64,000 bases of DNA from an uncultured Desulfovibrio sp. (lineage in GTDB: Bacteria > Desulfobacterota > Desulfovibrionia > Desulfovibrionales > Desulfovibrionaceae), in NCBI RefSeq assembly GCF_944324525.1, contig NZ_CALUWS010000009.1, positions 1 to 64,000 on the forward strand, read 5' to 3'. Below are positions 16,015-24,510 of the stretch, one piece after another. Both the position numbers and the translations under genes were made by a program. Below the pieces are notes generated by a model. That model worked only from the letters and a program-made list of their open reading frames with translations. It was not told the origin of the DNA and searched no databases. Each line of letters starts with the position of its first letter. The first letter of the stretch is position 1.

Positions 16015-18228
16015 ATGTCCTTTGTGACCCGTTCCGCCCCGCTGGGCGCTGGACGCCCCCTGACGCTGGATGAAGCCGCCCGTTCCGTGGACGTGGTGGC
16101 CTCCACCCAGGCCGTGGTCAAGGTCTTTGACGTCGATGAATGGCAGCCCGTCCGCGAGGTCCTGCTCATGAGCGGCTGCCAGCTGCCCGATTCCGGGCGC
16201 GTGCCCCTGCTGGACTGCCATAGCCGCGAGCAAGCCGGAGACATCGTGGGCAGCTTCATGGACATACGCGTTGAGGACGGGCCGCAGGGCCCGCAGCTGG
16301 TGGGCCGGGCCGTGTTTTCGGCCACGCCGGACGGCGAGGCCCCGTTCCGCAAGGTGGCGGAAGGCCACCTCACCGATGTGTCCATCGGCTACGAGGTCAT
16401 CGCCTGCCAGCGCATCCGGGCGGGCGAGACCGCCGTCATCGAAGGCGCTCCCTACGCCGGCCCGCTGCGCGTGGCCACGCAGTGGCGTCTGCTGGAACTG
16501 TCCTGCGTGCCCATCGGCGCGGACAGCTTCGCCAAGATCCGTTCCGCACTACGCAACCCCCAACCGGCCCGCAAGGGCATAAAGGAGAAGACCATGTCCA
16601 GACAAGAATCCGGGCAGCCCGAGGTCCGCAGCCTGCTGGCCAGGCTGCGCCGCCTGCTGGGCCTGCGCGAGGACCCCGAAGAACAGACGCCCGCCCCGGA
16701 CGCGGCCCCCCGGCAGGCTGCCGTCACCGATGAGGCCGGCGTCGCCGTGGAGCCGGAGCAGCTCGACGATGCCGAGCTGGAACAGCTGGTGGAAGACCTG
16801 GGCGTCCTGCTGGATGAGGCCGAGGCCGAACAGCAGGGCCGCGAAGACAGCCCGCAGGAAGAGGGAGAGCGCGAAGGCAAAGACGATACGCCCGCCTGCC
16901 GCGGCGCGCTGCTGGGCAGGTTCATGGCCGGTCTCACGCCGGGCCAGCGCCAGCGCTTCGGTCAGAAGCTGGAGCGTCAGCGCATCCGGGGCATCCGCGA
17001 GCTGGCCCGGAGCTTCCAGCTTTCCCCGGAGCAGGAAGACAGGCTCGTTGCCTCGGGCATGAGCCTTGGCCGCGCCCGCAAACAGGTGGAGGACATGGTG
17101 GCCCAGCGCCGGCATCCCGGCCCCGGCTTTCAGGTCGTGAGCATGGGCCGTGCGGAAAAGGAGACCTTCCGTGCCGCCGTGCAGGACAGCCTGCTGCTGC
17201 GCTGCGGCGCCAGACTGGACAAGCCCGCGCCCGGCGCTGAGGAACTGCGGGGCATGACCCTGCGCGAGATCGCCCGCGAGATGGTGATGCGCGCCGGGCA
17301 GCGGTCCGGCGGCGACATCCGCGACATCGTGGGCCGTGCCCTGACCACCACGGACATGCCTCAGCTGCTCGTGGAGACGAGCCGGCGCACGCTCATGGAG
17401 GCATACGAGCAGGCCCCGGAGACCTGGCGCGACTGGTGCGAGACCGGCACGGCCACGGACTTCAAGGCGGGCAAGGCCCTGGGGCTGGAAGGTGACGTGG
17501 CCCTCAGGAAGATACCCGAATACGGCGAGTACGCCGACGGCCGCCTGGCCGAGAATGCCGAGGAATACCGCGTGGAGACCTTCGGCCGCAAGCTCGTGAT
17601 CTCCCGTCAGGCCATCATCAACGACGACCTGGGCGCTCTCACCGACATGCCGCGCCTCTACGGCGAGGCCTGTGCCGCGCTGGTGGGCGATGTGGCCTAC
17701 GCCGCCCTCACCGATGCCACCCTCAGGATGGGCGACGGCAAGCCCCTGTTCGACAGCGCCCATCATAACCTGTTCACGGGCAAGGGCGGTACGCCCACGG
17801 TGGAGAACCTGGGCGCGGTGGTCACCGGCATGGAGCTGCAAAAGGACAGTTTCGGCAAGGTCGTGACCATCCAGCCGCGTTTCTTCCTGGCCCCCATCGG
17901 CCTCAAGACCGCCTGCGAGTCCTTTTTCAATACCCAGATCAACGCCGGGCCGGTGGTGGGCACGCAGGCGCAGCCGCTGGTCTACAACCCCTACGGCGGC
18001 GACTTCTTCCGGCGCATCTATGACCGCCGTCTGGATATGGCCGGGGCCACCACGTGGTATCTGGCCGCGGCCCGCAGCACGGTCAAGGTCTTCTTCCTGG
18101 GCGGCGTGCAGGCTCCCTACATCGAGAGCCGTGACAACTTCGACACCGACGGCTTCGAGACCAAGGTCCGCATGGACGTGGGCGCCAAGGCCCTGCGCTG
18201 GATCACCCTGGCCAGGGCCACCGCGTAG
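16015..18228 (+). CDS. Prohead protease fused to scaffold and major capsid protein
   Basis: A single 737-aa frame. Residues 1-~185 look like a prohead protease with His near 69 (LLDCHSREQAGDIVGSF) and Ser near 123 (HLTDVSIGYEV). Residues ~195-330 are charged, Glu/Asp-rich and scaffold-like. The remaining ~400 residues are the major capsid protein (TATDFKAGKALGLEGDVALRKIPEYGEY, then GPVVGTQAQPLVYNPYGGDFF). An internal GAGAAGACCATG near 16594 could start a shorter scaffold-capsid product. Such fusions are known in related prophages and imply self-cleavage during assembly. A MITE-like repeat begins on the last base of the stop codon. Confidence 0.9.
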   Translation: MSFVTRSAPLGAGRPLTLDEAARSVDVVASTQAVVKVFDVDEWQPVREVLLMSGCQLPDSGRVPLLDCHSREQAGDIVGSFMDIRVEDGPQGPQLVGRAVFSATPDGEAPFRKVAEGHLTDVSIGYEVIACQRIRAGETAVIEGAPYAGPLRVATQWRLLELSCVPIGADSFAKIRSALRNPQPARKGIKEKTMSRQESGQPEVRSLLARLRRLLGLREDPEEQTPAPDAAPRQAAVTDEAGVAVEPEQLDDAELEQLVEDLGVLLDEAEAEQQGREDSPQEEGEREGKDDTPACRGALLGRFMAGLTPGQRQRFGQKLERQRIRGIRELARSFQLSPEQEDRLVASGMSLGRARKQVEDMVAQRRHPGPGFQVVSMGRAEKETFRAAVQDSLLLRCGARLDKPAPGAEELRGMTLREIAREMVMRAGQRSGGDIRDIVGRALTTTDMPQLLVETSRRTLMEAYEQAPETWRDWCETGTATDFKAGKALGLEGDVALRKIPEYGEYADGRLAENAEEYRVETFGRKLVISRQAIINDDLGALTDMPRLYGEACAALVGDVAYAALTDATLRMGDGKPLFDSAHHNLFTGKGGTPTVENLGAVVTGMELQKDSFGKVVTIQPRFFLAPIGLKTACESFFNTQINAGPVVGTQAQPLVYNPYGGDFFRRIYDRRLDMAGATTWYLAAARSTVKVFFLGGVQAPYIESRDNFDTDGFETKVRMDVGAKALRWITLARATA

Positions 18229-18372
18229 AGCGTTTTGCCGTTGAAAAAGGCAGGACGCGAGGCGGCGGCACAGCCCCGCCCGGCCCAGAGTGAACGGGAA
18301 GACCGCGTTTTTCCCGCGAAACGACAGGCCGCATGGTTGGAGACGCAAAGCGTTTCCAACGGAAAAAAGCTC
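18228..18372 (+). repeat. MITE-like dispersed repeat, copy A (inside the prophage)
   Basis: About 145 bp with imperfect terminal inverted repeats matching at 17 of 20 positions (GAGCGTTTTGCCGTTGAAAA against the complement of the right end). Internal small inverted repeats are present. Related copies lie at 44764-44910, 46637-46778 and 59792-59934 in chromosomal DNA. This copy sits between the capsid and decoration genes and directly precedes the decoration gene ribosome site. Confidence 0.75.
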
Positions 18373-18387
18373 TCAAGGAGGTGCATC

Positions 18388-18750
18388 ATGCAAAATACCT
18401 ATTCCATGGGCCGCTGCATCCACCATACGCCCGGCAAGGCCGTGCTGGGCGGCGAGCTGGTCGTGCTCACCGGCATGGTGGCCGTGGCCAGCACCGATAT
18501 CCCGGCCAATGAAGAAGGGGCCTGCGAGGTGGAAGGCGTGTTCGCCCTGCCCAAGAAGGCCGGCGAGACCCCCAAACAGGGCGCTCCCCTCTATCTGGCG
18601 GAAGACACGACCCTCACCGTGACCGCGGGCACGCAGTTCGTGGGCACGGCCTGGGCGGATGCCGCGTCCAATGACGCCACGGTGCTCTGCCGCATCAATT
18701 TTGGTTACGCCGCGGCTGCCGCGGCGGCTTCGGCCTCGCAGGGCGGCTAG
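18388..18750 (+). CDS. Capsid decoration protein (DUF2190 family)
   Basis: 120 aa. The pattern YSMGRCIHHTPGKAVLGGELVVLTGMVAVASTDI followed by a short beta-rich body matches DUF2190 head-stabilisation proteins, which cap the capsid lattice. It has a strong ribosome site (AAGGAGGT) 6 nt before ATG. The Ala/Ser-rich tail is typical of flexible termini. It sits directly after the major capsid gene as in lambda D/E-type clusters, but is separated from it by the repeat copy at 18228. Confidence 0.82.
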   Translation: MQNTYSMGRCIHHTPGKAVLGGELVVLTGMVAVASTDIPANEEGACEVEGVFALPKKAGETPKQGAPLYLAEDTTLTVTAGTQFVGTAWADAASNDATVLCRINFGYAAAAAAASASQGG

Positions 18751-18825
18751 CCCCTGTCCCCGTCCCCCGACCGGCCGCGTGTTCCGTGCGCCTGCGCGAC
18801 ACGCGGCCCCACAAGGAGTCCCGGC

Positions 18826-19392
18826 ATGGATGACGAACGTCTTTTGGATCTGTCCTTCCGCTTTTCCATGTGCGCCGAAGGCAACGACGCCTACACCGAT
18901 GACCCTGACGATCCCGGCGGGCCCACAAAGTACGGCTTTGCCCTCAACTACAACCGCGACATCTTGCCGGACAAGGACGGCAACGGCCGTATCGACGCCT
19001 CGGACGTCAGGCTGCTCACCGGCGAGGATGCCCGCAGGCTCTATGAGGAAGGCTACTGGCGGCGCTACGGCTGTGCCCGCCTGCCCGGCCCGCTGGCCTT
19101 CCTCTATGCGGACATGGTGTTCAACCCCGGCCCGGGCATCGCCCCCAAACTGCTGCAACGGAGCCTGTGCGCGCTGGGCGGCTCCGTCAGTGTGGACGGC
19201 ATCATCGGCCCGGCCACGCTGGAGGCGGTGCATGCCGTGGACAGCGCGTCCCTGCTGGTGGAGCTGAGCGCCCAGCGCCTGCACTACTACGGCACGCGCG
19301 GCGGTTACGGCAAGTACGGGCAAGGCTGGGACCGCCGGGCGGCGCGCTGTCTGGGCATGGCGCTGGGCATCCTCTGGGGCGCTGTGGCATGA
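18826..19392 (+). CDS. Endolysin: glycosyl hydrolase family 108 muramidase with an EF-hand-like loop
   Basis: 188 aa. The N-terminal EGNDAYTDDPDDPGGPTKYGFAL is the catalytic Glu-containing motif of GH108 lysozymes, and the C-terminal half (GPATLEAVHAVD...YYGTRGG) completes the peptidoglycan-binding part. An insertion DKDGNGRIDASD at about 48-59 is a canonical 12-residue calcium-binding EF-hand loop. No signal peptide is seen, so export would need a holin. The stop overlaps the i-spanin start (ATGA). Lysis genes lie between head and tail genes here. Confidence 0.88.
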   Translation: MDDERLLDLSFRFSMCAEGNDAYTDDPDDPGGPTKYGFALNYNRDILPDKDGNGRIDASDVRLLTGEDARRLYEEGYWRRYGCARLPGPLAFLYADMVFNPGPGIAPKLLQRSLCALGGSVSVDGIIGPATLEAVHAVDSASLLVELSAQRLHYYGTRGGYGKYGQGWDRRAARCLGMALGILWGAVA

Positions 19393-19703
19393 ACCTCGTG
19401 CCCCTATTCCTCGTGCTGGCGCTGCTGCTGGGGGCGGGCGCTTCGGCCGTGTACCTGGGCAGGAGCCTGCATGAGGCGGAAGAGCTGCAACGCAGCCTGC
19501 GCGTCAGCCAGGCCCGCAACGAGGCCACGGACAAGGCCCTGACCAGCCTGGAAACGGCCCGGCAGGATGCCCTGGAAAAGGAGGAAGCCCGTGAGAAACG
19601 CCTGCAGGACGCTGAGCGTCTGCCTTCTTCTGAGCGCTTTGACGCCTATGACCGCCTGTTCGACAGCATCGAGGCGGATCGAGGTGGTCAGCCCGCCCCC
19701 TGA
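19389..19703 (+). CDS. i-spanin (Rz-like inner-membrane lysis protein)
   Basis: 104 aa with one N-terminal transmembrane helix (LVPLFLVLALLLGAGASAVYL) and a long periplasmic coiled coil rich in Glu, Arg and Ala. This is the Rz architecture. The o-spanin gene is embedded out of frame in its 3' third, as in lambda Rz/Rz1. It would link to the lipoprotein o-spanin to fuse inner and outer membranes. Confidence 0.82.
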   Translation: MNLVPLFLVLALLLGAGASAVYLGRSLHEAEELQRSLRVSQARNEATDKALTSLETARQDALEKEEAREKRLQDAERLPSSERFDAYDRLFDSIEADRGGQPAP

Positions 19704-19914
19704 GCTGCTGGCGGCCTGCCGGCCTCCGGCCATTTCGCGGGAGGTCCTGCCCGCCATCGCCACCGGCAGGACGGATGACGCCGGACGCGCCTATGTGGCC
19801 TATGTGCTGCGGGTGGAAGCCGCCTTTGAGCATTGCCGTGCCCGTCACAAGGCGCTGCGGACCTGGATCGAACATCTGGAACACGGAGCAAGTCATGAAC
19901 AGGCCAGACCCTGA
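19591..19914 (+). CDS. o-spanin lipoprotein (Rz1-like), overlapping the i-spanin gene
   Basis: 107 aa from GTG 19591, which has AAGGAGG 6 nt upstream. A signal peptide and lipobox (LTPMTAC) place a lipidated Cys near residue 23, giving an outer-membrane lipoprotein. It overlaps the i-spanin by 113 nt in a different frame and extends beyond it, so it is partly embedded. It is longer than lambda Rz1 and carries an extra helical C-terminus. ATG 19567 is an alternative start. Confidence 0.78.
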   Translation: MRNACRTLSVCLLLSALTPMTACSTASRRIEVVSPPPELLAACRPPAISREVLPAIATGRTDDAGRAYVAYVLRVEAAFEHCRARHKALRTWIEHLEHGASHEQARP

Positions 19915-20188
19915 CGGCCGGCTGCCCGGCTTTGCCGGGCGGCAAATGGACAGCGACATGTCCCGGGACAGGGACGGCGGCCGGCCGGCGCGTCCCCACC
20001 AGGGCCACCGTCCCTCCCTGCCCCGGAAGCTCCTCCAGGCGGTGATCATCGTCGTTCTGGCCTTTGGCGCGCTGGCCTTCGTGGACCTGAGCCTGAGCGT
20101 CATCTCGCCGGAGAGGCCCGCCCGCGTGGCCGGCATGCTGCTCGATCCGCTGCTGCGCTTTCTGGGCCTGCTGGCGCTGGGGGTGTGA
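19895..20188 (+). CDS. Small membrane protein, probable holin
   Basis: 97 aa with a charged N-terminus and two hydrophobic segments (LLQAVIIVVLAFGALAFVDLSL and GMLLDPLLRFLGLLALGV). Its size, topology and position directly after endolysin and spanins fit a class II holin, but the assignment rests on context. Confidence 0.55.
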   Translation: MNRPDPDGRLPGFAGRQMDSDMSRDRDGGRPARPHQGHRPSLPRKLLQAVIIVVLAFGALAFVDLSLSVISPERPARVAGMLLDPLLRFLGLLALGV

Positions 20189-20190
20189 GC

Positions 20191-20427
20191 ATGTCCTACC
20201 TTTCCGTAAGCGAGGTGCTGGAGGCCGTGTGCGCCGTGCTCCTGCTGCTGATGGGCATGGGGCTGAAGGTCGTCTTCCAGACGCTCAAGGAGATCTTGCA
20301 GCAGCAGCGCGTTTGCAACGACCGCTTTGCTGACCGCGTCCGCAACGATACGGCGCACAAGCATTTTTATGATGAACTGGAACGGCTCAATGTGCGCGTG
20401 AGCCTTCTGGAACGTGATGAGGGATAG
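20191..20427 (+). CDS. Small membrane-anchored coiled-coil phage protein
   Basis: 78 aa. One N-terminal transmembrane segment (VLEAVCAVLLLLMGMGLKVVF) is followed by a charged helical region. The previous gene ends 2 bp before the ATG. This could be a holin partner, antiholin or tail-associated protein; the sequence does not decide. Confidence 0.6.
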   Translation: MSYLSVSEVLEAVCAVLLLLMGMGLKVVFQTLKEILQQQRVCNDRFADRVRNDTAHKHFYDELERLNVRVSLLERDEG

Positions 20428-20434
20428 GCGCGTC

Positions 20435-21073
20435 ATGGCCGGTATACAGCTACGCATGAATGTCGAAGAAGCCCGGCGGTGGCTGGCTGACGGCGGCGAG
20501 GAGTTCCGGCAGGGCTCCTCCCGTCTCAAGGTGGCCACCCAGCGGGCCATCAACCGGACGCTGGAGCATATGCGCTCGCTCATCTCCATGGAGATACGCG
20601 ATCGTTACTACACCCAAAAGGAAGATGTGGACGCCGCCCTGGAGGTGCGTAAGGCCCGCAGCGGCAAGAATCAGCGGGGGGCGCTGCTCTATCGCGATGA
20701 CGCCAGCCTGCCGCTGTCGGCCTTCGGCGCCGCGCAGCGCACGACCTTTGTTTCCGTGCGTGTGCTCAAGGCCCACCGTACCCGGCGCATCCAGCCGGGC
20801 GGCAAGTGGGGGATCCTGGCCACGGCAAAGGGCAGGGCCGCCGTCTGGATGGCCCGCGATCAGGTCTGGGCGCGAGTCGCCGGGCAGGATCACCCCAGGA
20901 TGCTCTTTGGCCCCAGCTTCATGAGTTTCTTCGGCCTGCCCAATGTCGAAAAGGCGCTGGGCATCGAGATGGACGAATATTTTGCCCGACGTCTGGCGCA
21001 TGAGGCCCGCGTCTGGCCCCTGCTGGAAAGCGCGCTCCGGGTCAACTTCCTTTCCAGGGAGCGGCGTTCGTGA
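20435..21073 (+). CDS. Phage tail or connector protein, gpZ-like
   Basis: 212 aa. The N-terminal half (ATQRAINRTLEHMRSLISMEIRDRYYTQKEDVDAAL) resembles lambda minor tail protein Z family members, which help complete the tail end that joins the head. The start at ATG 20435 is a choice; ATG 20417 is possible. It overlaps the next gene by 4 nt (GTGA). Confidence 0.6.
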   Translation: MAGIQLRMNVEEARRWLADGGEEFRQGSSRLKVATQRAINRTLEHMRSLISMEIRDRYYTQKEDVDAALEVRKARSGKNQRGALLYRDDASLPLSAFGAAQRTTFVSVRVLKAHRTRRIQPGGKWGILATAKGRAAVWMARDQVWARVAGQDHPRMLFGPSFMSFFGLPNVEKALGIEMDEYFARRLAHEARVWPLLESALRVNFLSRERRS

Positions 21074-21429
21074 GCGAGCTCTCCCCCTTTGACGCCGTAC
21101 TGGAAGAAGATACCCGGCGCGTGCTGCAAAGCGCGCTGGGGCCGGCTTGCGCCGTCATCCTGTATGACGACGGCGGCCGGCCCCACGAGCTGCGCGCCCT
21201 CTACGGCCAGCCCGGGGCCGAGGTGCGGCCGGGGCAGGCCGCCGCGCCCGGCGTGAGCACGGCTCCCGCCCTGCATCTGTCCCGGCATGATGCGCGGGCG
21301 GCCCTGGGGCGGGATCCGTGCGCCCGGGATCGCGTCGCCGTGCAGGGACGGCCGTACCGCATCCTGAGCGTCATGGACGACGGCTACGGCTGGCTGGAGT
21401 GCCGCCTGCTGGAGGCCGCCCATGTCTGA
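21070..21429 (+). CDS. Head-tail connector-like protein
   Basis: 119 aa starting with a GTG that overlaps the upstream stop. The compact beta-rich pattern ending VAVQGRPYRILSVMDDGYGWLECRLLEA resembles short head-tail joining proteins (lambda FII/HK97 gp10 type) in the same genomic slot. No catalytic motif is seen. It overlaps the next gene by 8 nt. Confidence 0.5.
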   Translation: MSELSPFDAVLEEDTRRVLQSALGPACAVILYDDGGRPHELRALYGQPGAEVRPGQAAAPGVSTAPALHLSRHDARAALGRDPCARDRVAVQGRPYRILSVMDDGYGWLECRLLEAAHV

Positions 21430-22102
21430 ACTTTTCGCCTGGGCCGGCCTGCATCCGCGCGCGCTCATCCGCCAGGCCGTCTGTCAGGTCATGCGCGAGC
21501 ATGCCGGACTGGACGCCCTCCTCGCCGGCCGCGTCTGGCCCAACCGTATGGAGCACTGGTTCCATAACGAATTCCCGGCGGCCGGGGTCTACACGCTGCA
21601 GGAAGTGCGCGTGGCGTCCGACGTGCGCCCCGAGCCGCAGGAACGCCGCCTCACCCTGGCCGTGGAGCTGCTGGCCGGCGCTCTGGAAAGCGTGGACGAC
21701 ACGCTGGATGCCCTCTGCCTGCAGGCGGAGCGGGCCGTGCTGCGGCTGGACGCCATCGGCCGGGCCATGGGCGGCATCGTGGACGCCCTGCTGCCGGATC
21801 CGCTGCCTCTCATACGCGGCCGGCATCCGGCGGACACCCTGCTCTCCATCGTCCATACCGGCTCCGATCTGGCGCTTGCCGTGGAAGGGCAGCGGCAGAT
21901 GGGCGCGGCTGTCCTGAATCTTGATCTGGAATACCGCTGGCCCGTCGTGCCGCCGGAACTGGCCGATCTCCTGCTGGCGCATACGGACTGGTACGTCCAC
22001 CCCGGCGATGACCGGGTGGACATGATCTCGCAGGTAACCTTTGACCAGGAGCGATCTGATGCCCCACCCCACCACCATGTTCATCGTGCCCGCCGTGCGT
22101 GA
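21422..22102 (+). CDS. Tail completion protein (Gp37-like)
   Basis: 226 aa. It lies between connector-like genes and the sheath gene, where Mu-type phages carry the tail terminator. The segments LTLAVELLAGALESVDDTLDAL and ALAVEGQRQMGAAVLNLDLEYRW are consistent with a tail terminator fold. The last 15 residues (His/Arg-rich) come from the overlap with the next gene's start. Confidence 0.5.
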   Translation: MSELFAWAGLHPRALIRQAVCQVMREHAGLDALLAGRVWPNRMEHWFHNEFPAAGVYTLQEVRVASDVRPEPQERRLTLAVELLAGALESVDDTLDALCLQAERAVLRLDAIGRAMGGIVDALLPDPLPLIRGRHPADTLLSIVHTGSDLALAVEGQRQMGAAVLNLDLEYRWPVVPPELADLLLAHTDWYVHPGDDRVDMISQVTFDQERSDAPPHHHVHRARRA

Positions 22103-22241
22103 CGGCCGGCCCCTGCGTATCGCCGATCCGCAGTCCGGCCAGTACCTGCCGCCCGAGGGCGCGATCGTCCCCCGTTCCGCCTTCTGGCTGCGCCGCCTCA
22201 AGGACGGCGACGTGCAGCCCAAGCCCGACAGGGAGGTCTAA
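22059..22241 (+). CDS. DUF2635-like small tail protein (Mu gp38 position)
   Basis: 60 aa. The pattern VPAVRDGRPLRIADPQSGQYLPPEGAIVPRSAFWLRRLKDGDV matches DUF2635, which in Mu-like phages directly precedes the sheath. ATG 22059 has AGGAG 8 nt upstream. The stop abuts the sheath ATG. Confidence 0.75.
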   Translation: MPHPTTMFIVPAVRDGRPLRIADPQSGQYLPPEGAIVPRSAFWLRRLKDGDVQPKPDREV

Positions 22242-23717
22242 ATGTCCATCGCCTTCAACGTCCTGCCCGATACCGTACGCGTCCCCTTCGCCTATGCGGA
22301 GTTCGACGGTTCCGGCGCGTCCGATGACCCGGCCGTCATGCCCTACACCATGCTCATGGTGGGGCAGATGCTCGACGGCGGCACGGCTGAGGCCGGCAGC
22401 GTGCAGCGTCCCATGAGCGCCGCCCAGGCCGCCACCCTCTTTGGCGAGGGCAGCCAGCTGGCCGCCATGTGCGCGGCCTGCCTCAATGCCAACAACATCA
22501 CCAAGATGCTGGCCATCGGCGTCAGGGATGCCGAGGAAGGCACGGCCGCCAGGGGGGCGCTGACCATCAGCGGCACCTGCGTCAACGCCGCGCCGCTCTG
22601 CCTCTACATCAACGGCAAGCTGGTGCGTGCCGCCGCGCCTCTGGCAGCCGAGGCCTCCGCCGTGGCCGAGAACCTGACCAATGCCATCAATGCCGACGCG
22701 AGCCTGCCCGTGACGGCCACCTTCTCGGGCGGCGAGGTCAGCCTGACGGCCCGGCACAAGGGCGAGTGCGGCAACGACATCGACCTGCGCATCTCGTACT
22801 ACGACGAGGACAAGCCCGGCGGCCTGACCTTCAGCTTCACCCCGATGACCGGCGGCGCGGGCAACCCCGATCCGGCCTCCGTCATCGCGGCCATGGCCAA
22901 CGACCAGTATCACGTCATCGCCTGGCCGTGGACGGACAGCGCGAGCCTCGCCGCCCTGCGCGACGAGCTGGCGGACCGCTGGGGGCCCCTGCGGCAGATC
23001 GACGGACAGGCCATCGTGGTCAGGCGCGGCACCTTCGGCGAGGTGACCACCTTTGCGGCCGAACGCAACGACAAGCATCTGACCGTCTTCGCCTCCGAGG
23101 GCAGCCCCACCTCCCCGTGGGAAGACGCGGCCGCCACGGCGGGCGTCATCGCCTATTACGGCAACAACGATCCGGCCCGCGGCTTCAATACCCTGCTGGT
23201 GCCGGGCCTGCTGGCTCCGGCCCTTGCCGACCGCTGGACCGACTTCCCCGAAAAGAACCAGGCCCTCTACGAGGGCGTCTCCACCCGCTATGTGGCCCCG
23301 GACGGCACGGTGCGCCTGCAAAAGTGCATCACCACCTATCGCCTCAACGATCTGGGGGCCGAGGACAAGGCCTTCCTTTCCCTCAACAGCCCCCTGACGC
23401 TCTCCTATCTGCGCTACGACTGGAACAATTACCTGAAGACCAAATATCCGCGCCACAAGCTGGCCTCGGATGCCGATGCCGCCCGCTACGACGCCAGCCA
23501 GCCCATCATGACGCCCAAGCTGGGCCGGGCCGAGGCCATCGCCCGCTTCATGGACGCCTGGCTGCCGCTGGGCCTGGTGGAAGGCAGCGAGCAGTTCAAG
23601 GCCGCCCTGCTCTGCGAGCGTAACGCCAAGAACGAGAACCGGCTGGACTGGCTGCTGCGGCCCGATCTGGTCAACCAGTTCGAAGTGGCCGGGACGCTCA
23701 TCCGGCACATCGTCTAA
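22242..23717 (+). CDS. Contractile tail sheath protein (Mu gpL-like)
   Basis: 491 aa, the normal size for the Mu sheath. Diagnostic regions include the N-terminal VPFAYAEFDGSGA, the middle PMTGGAGNPDPASVIAAMANDQYHVIAWPWTDSASLAALRDEL, and the C-terminal SLNSPLTLSYLRYDWNNYLKTKYPRHKLASD. The sheath contracts to drive the tube through the cell envelope. Its presence makes this a myovirus-type prophage. It is co-directional and tightly packed with the tube gene. Confidence 0.92.
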   Translation: MSIAFNVLPDTVRVPFAYAEFDGSGASDDPAVMPYTMLMVGQMLDGGTAEAGSVQRPMSAAQAATLFGEGSQLAAMCAACLNANNITKMLAIGVRDAEEGTAARGALTISGTCVNAAPLCLYINGKLVRAAAPLAAEASAVAENLTNAINADASLPVTATFSGGEVSLTARHKGECGNDIDLRISYYDEDKPGGLTFSFTPMTGGAGNPDPASVIAAMANDQYHVIAWPWTDSASLAALRDELADRWGPLRQIDGQAIVVRRGTFGEVTTFAAERNDKHLTVFASEGSPTSPWEDAAATAGVIAYYGNNDPARGFNTLLVPGLLAPALADRWTDFPEKNQALYEGVSTRYVAPDGTVRLQKCITTYRLNDLGAEDKAFLSLNSPLTLSYLRYDWNNYLKTKYPRHKLASDADAARYDASQPIMTPKLGRAEAIARFMDAWLPLGLVEGSEQFKAALLCERNAKNENRLDWLLRPDLVNQFEVAGTLIRHIV

Positions 23718-23731
23718 GGGGGGTGAGAAGC

Positions 23732-24109
23732 ATGGGCAACGGTACCAACAATCGCCGGGCGGGCATCATCTACGTCAAGGTGGACGGCCGCCAGTACGAC
23801 GCCAAGGGCGCGTATACCTACAATCTGGGCAAGCCCAAGCGGGATGCCATCATCGGCTCCGACGGCGTGCACGGCTACAAGGAGACGCCGCAGGTGGCCT
23901 TCATCGAAGGGGCCGTCACGGACAGCGACGATCTGGATCTGGCCTCGCTGGTGACGGCCGACAACGTGACCGTCACTCTGGAACTCAACAACGGCAAGGT
24001 GGTCACCCTCTCCAATGCCTGGTTTGCCTCCGAGGGCAGCGGCAGCACGGATGAAGGCGAGATCGCCGTGCGTTTCGAATCGCGGCGCGAAGCCGTGGAA
24101 AGCAACTAG
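23732..24109 (+). CDS. Tail tube protein (Mu gpM-like)
   Basis: 125 aa beginning MGNGTNNRRAGIIYVKVDGRQYDAKG and containing NLGKPKRDAIIGSDGVHGYKETPQVAFIEGAVTDSDDL, typical of Mu/P2-like tube subunits. It forms the inner tube inside the sheath. Confidence 0.88.
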   Translation: MGNGTNNRRAGIIYVKVDGRQYDAKGAYTYNLGKPKRDAIIGSDGVHGYKETPQVAFIEGAVTDSDDLDLASLVTADNVTVTLELNNGKVVTLSNAWFASEGSGSTDEGEIAVRFESRREAVESN

Positions 24110-24118
24110 GAGAGCACT

Positions 24119-24373
24119 ATGGAACCCATCATCATCCCCCTGCGGACGCCCCTGACCCACGGTACGGAGACCATCACCGAGCTGCGCTTCACCCGCGAGC
24201 CGCAGGTGCGGGACATGCGGGGGATCAAGATCCGCGACATGACCTTTGACGACGTCCTGCTGCTGGTATCCCGTCTGGTGGGGCTGCCTCCCAGCGTGCT
24301 GGGGCAGATGCACATGCAGGACTTTGCCGGCGTGGGCGAGGTGGTGGCGGGTTTTTTGGGCGATGGCCGGTAG
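24119..24373 (+). CDS. Tail assembly chaperone, short form (gp41-like)
   Basis: 84 aa (MEPIIIPLRTPLTHGTETITELRFTREPQVRDMRGI). It corresponds to Mu gp41, the short tail assembly chaperone. Just before its stop it carries the slippery heptamer T TTT TTG (24352-24358) in the correct phase, so a fraction of ribosomes should shift to -1 and read the gpE-like extension. Confidence 0.85.
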   Translation: MEPIIIPLRTPLTHGTETITELRFTREPQVRDMRGIKIRDMTFDDVLLLVSRLVGLPPSVLGQMHMQDFAGVGEVVAGFLGDGR

Positions 24374-24510
24374 ACTGGGCCGAGGCGGTCATCCAGCTGG
24401 CCTGGCTCTATCACTGGCCGCCGTCGGAGCTGGACGCCATGACCGCCCGTGATCTGGTCTGGTGGGCCGAACGCACGGCGGAACTGGGCAAACGCATGGA
24501 GAAAGACTGA
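24119..24510 (+). CDS. Tail assembly chaperone, -1 frameshift fusion (gp41 + P2 gpE-like)
   Basis: The -1 frame continues from the T TTT TTG heptamer (24352-24358) with GRWPVDWAEAVIQ and then LAWLYHWPPSELDAM, the P2 gpE signature, stopping at 24510. The fused product would be about 130 aa. The same heptamer serves the E/E+E' pair in P2. The stop overlaps the tape measure ATG. Both forms are needed for tail length control in the phages where this was studied. Confidence 0.85.

Noticed and set aside
16549..18348. Long minus-strand open frame antisense to the capsid gene
   Set aside because: Shadow frame with no domain; the plus strand encodes the capsid fusion.
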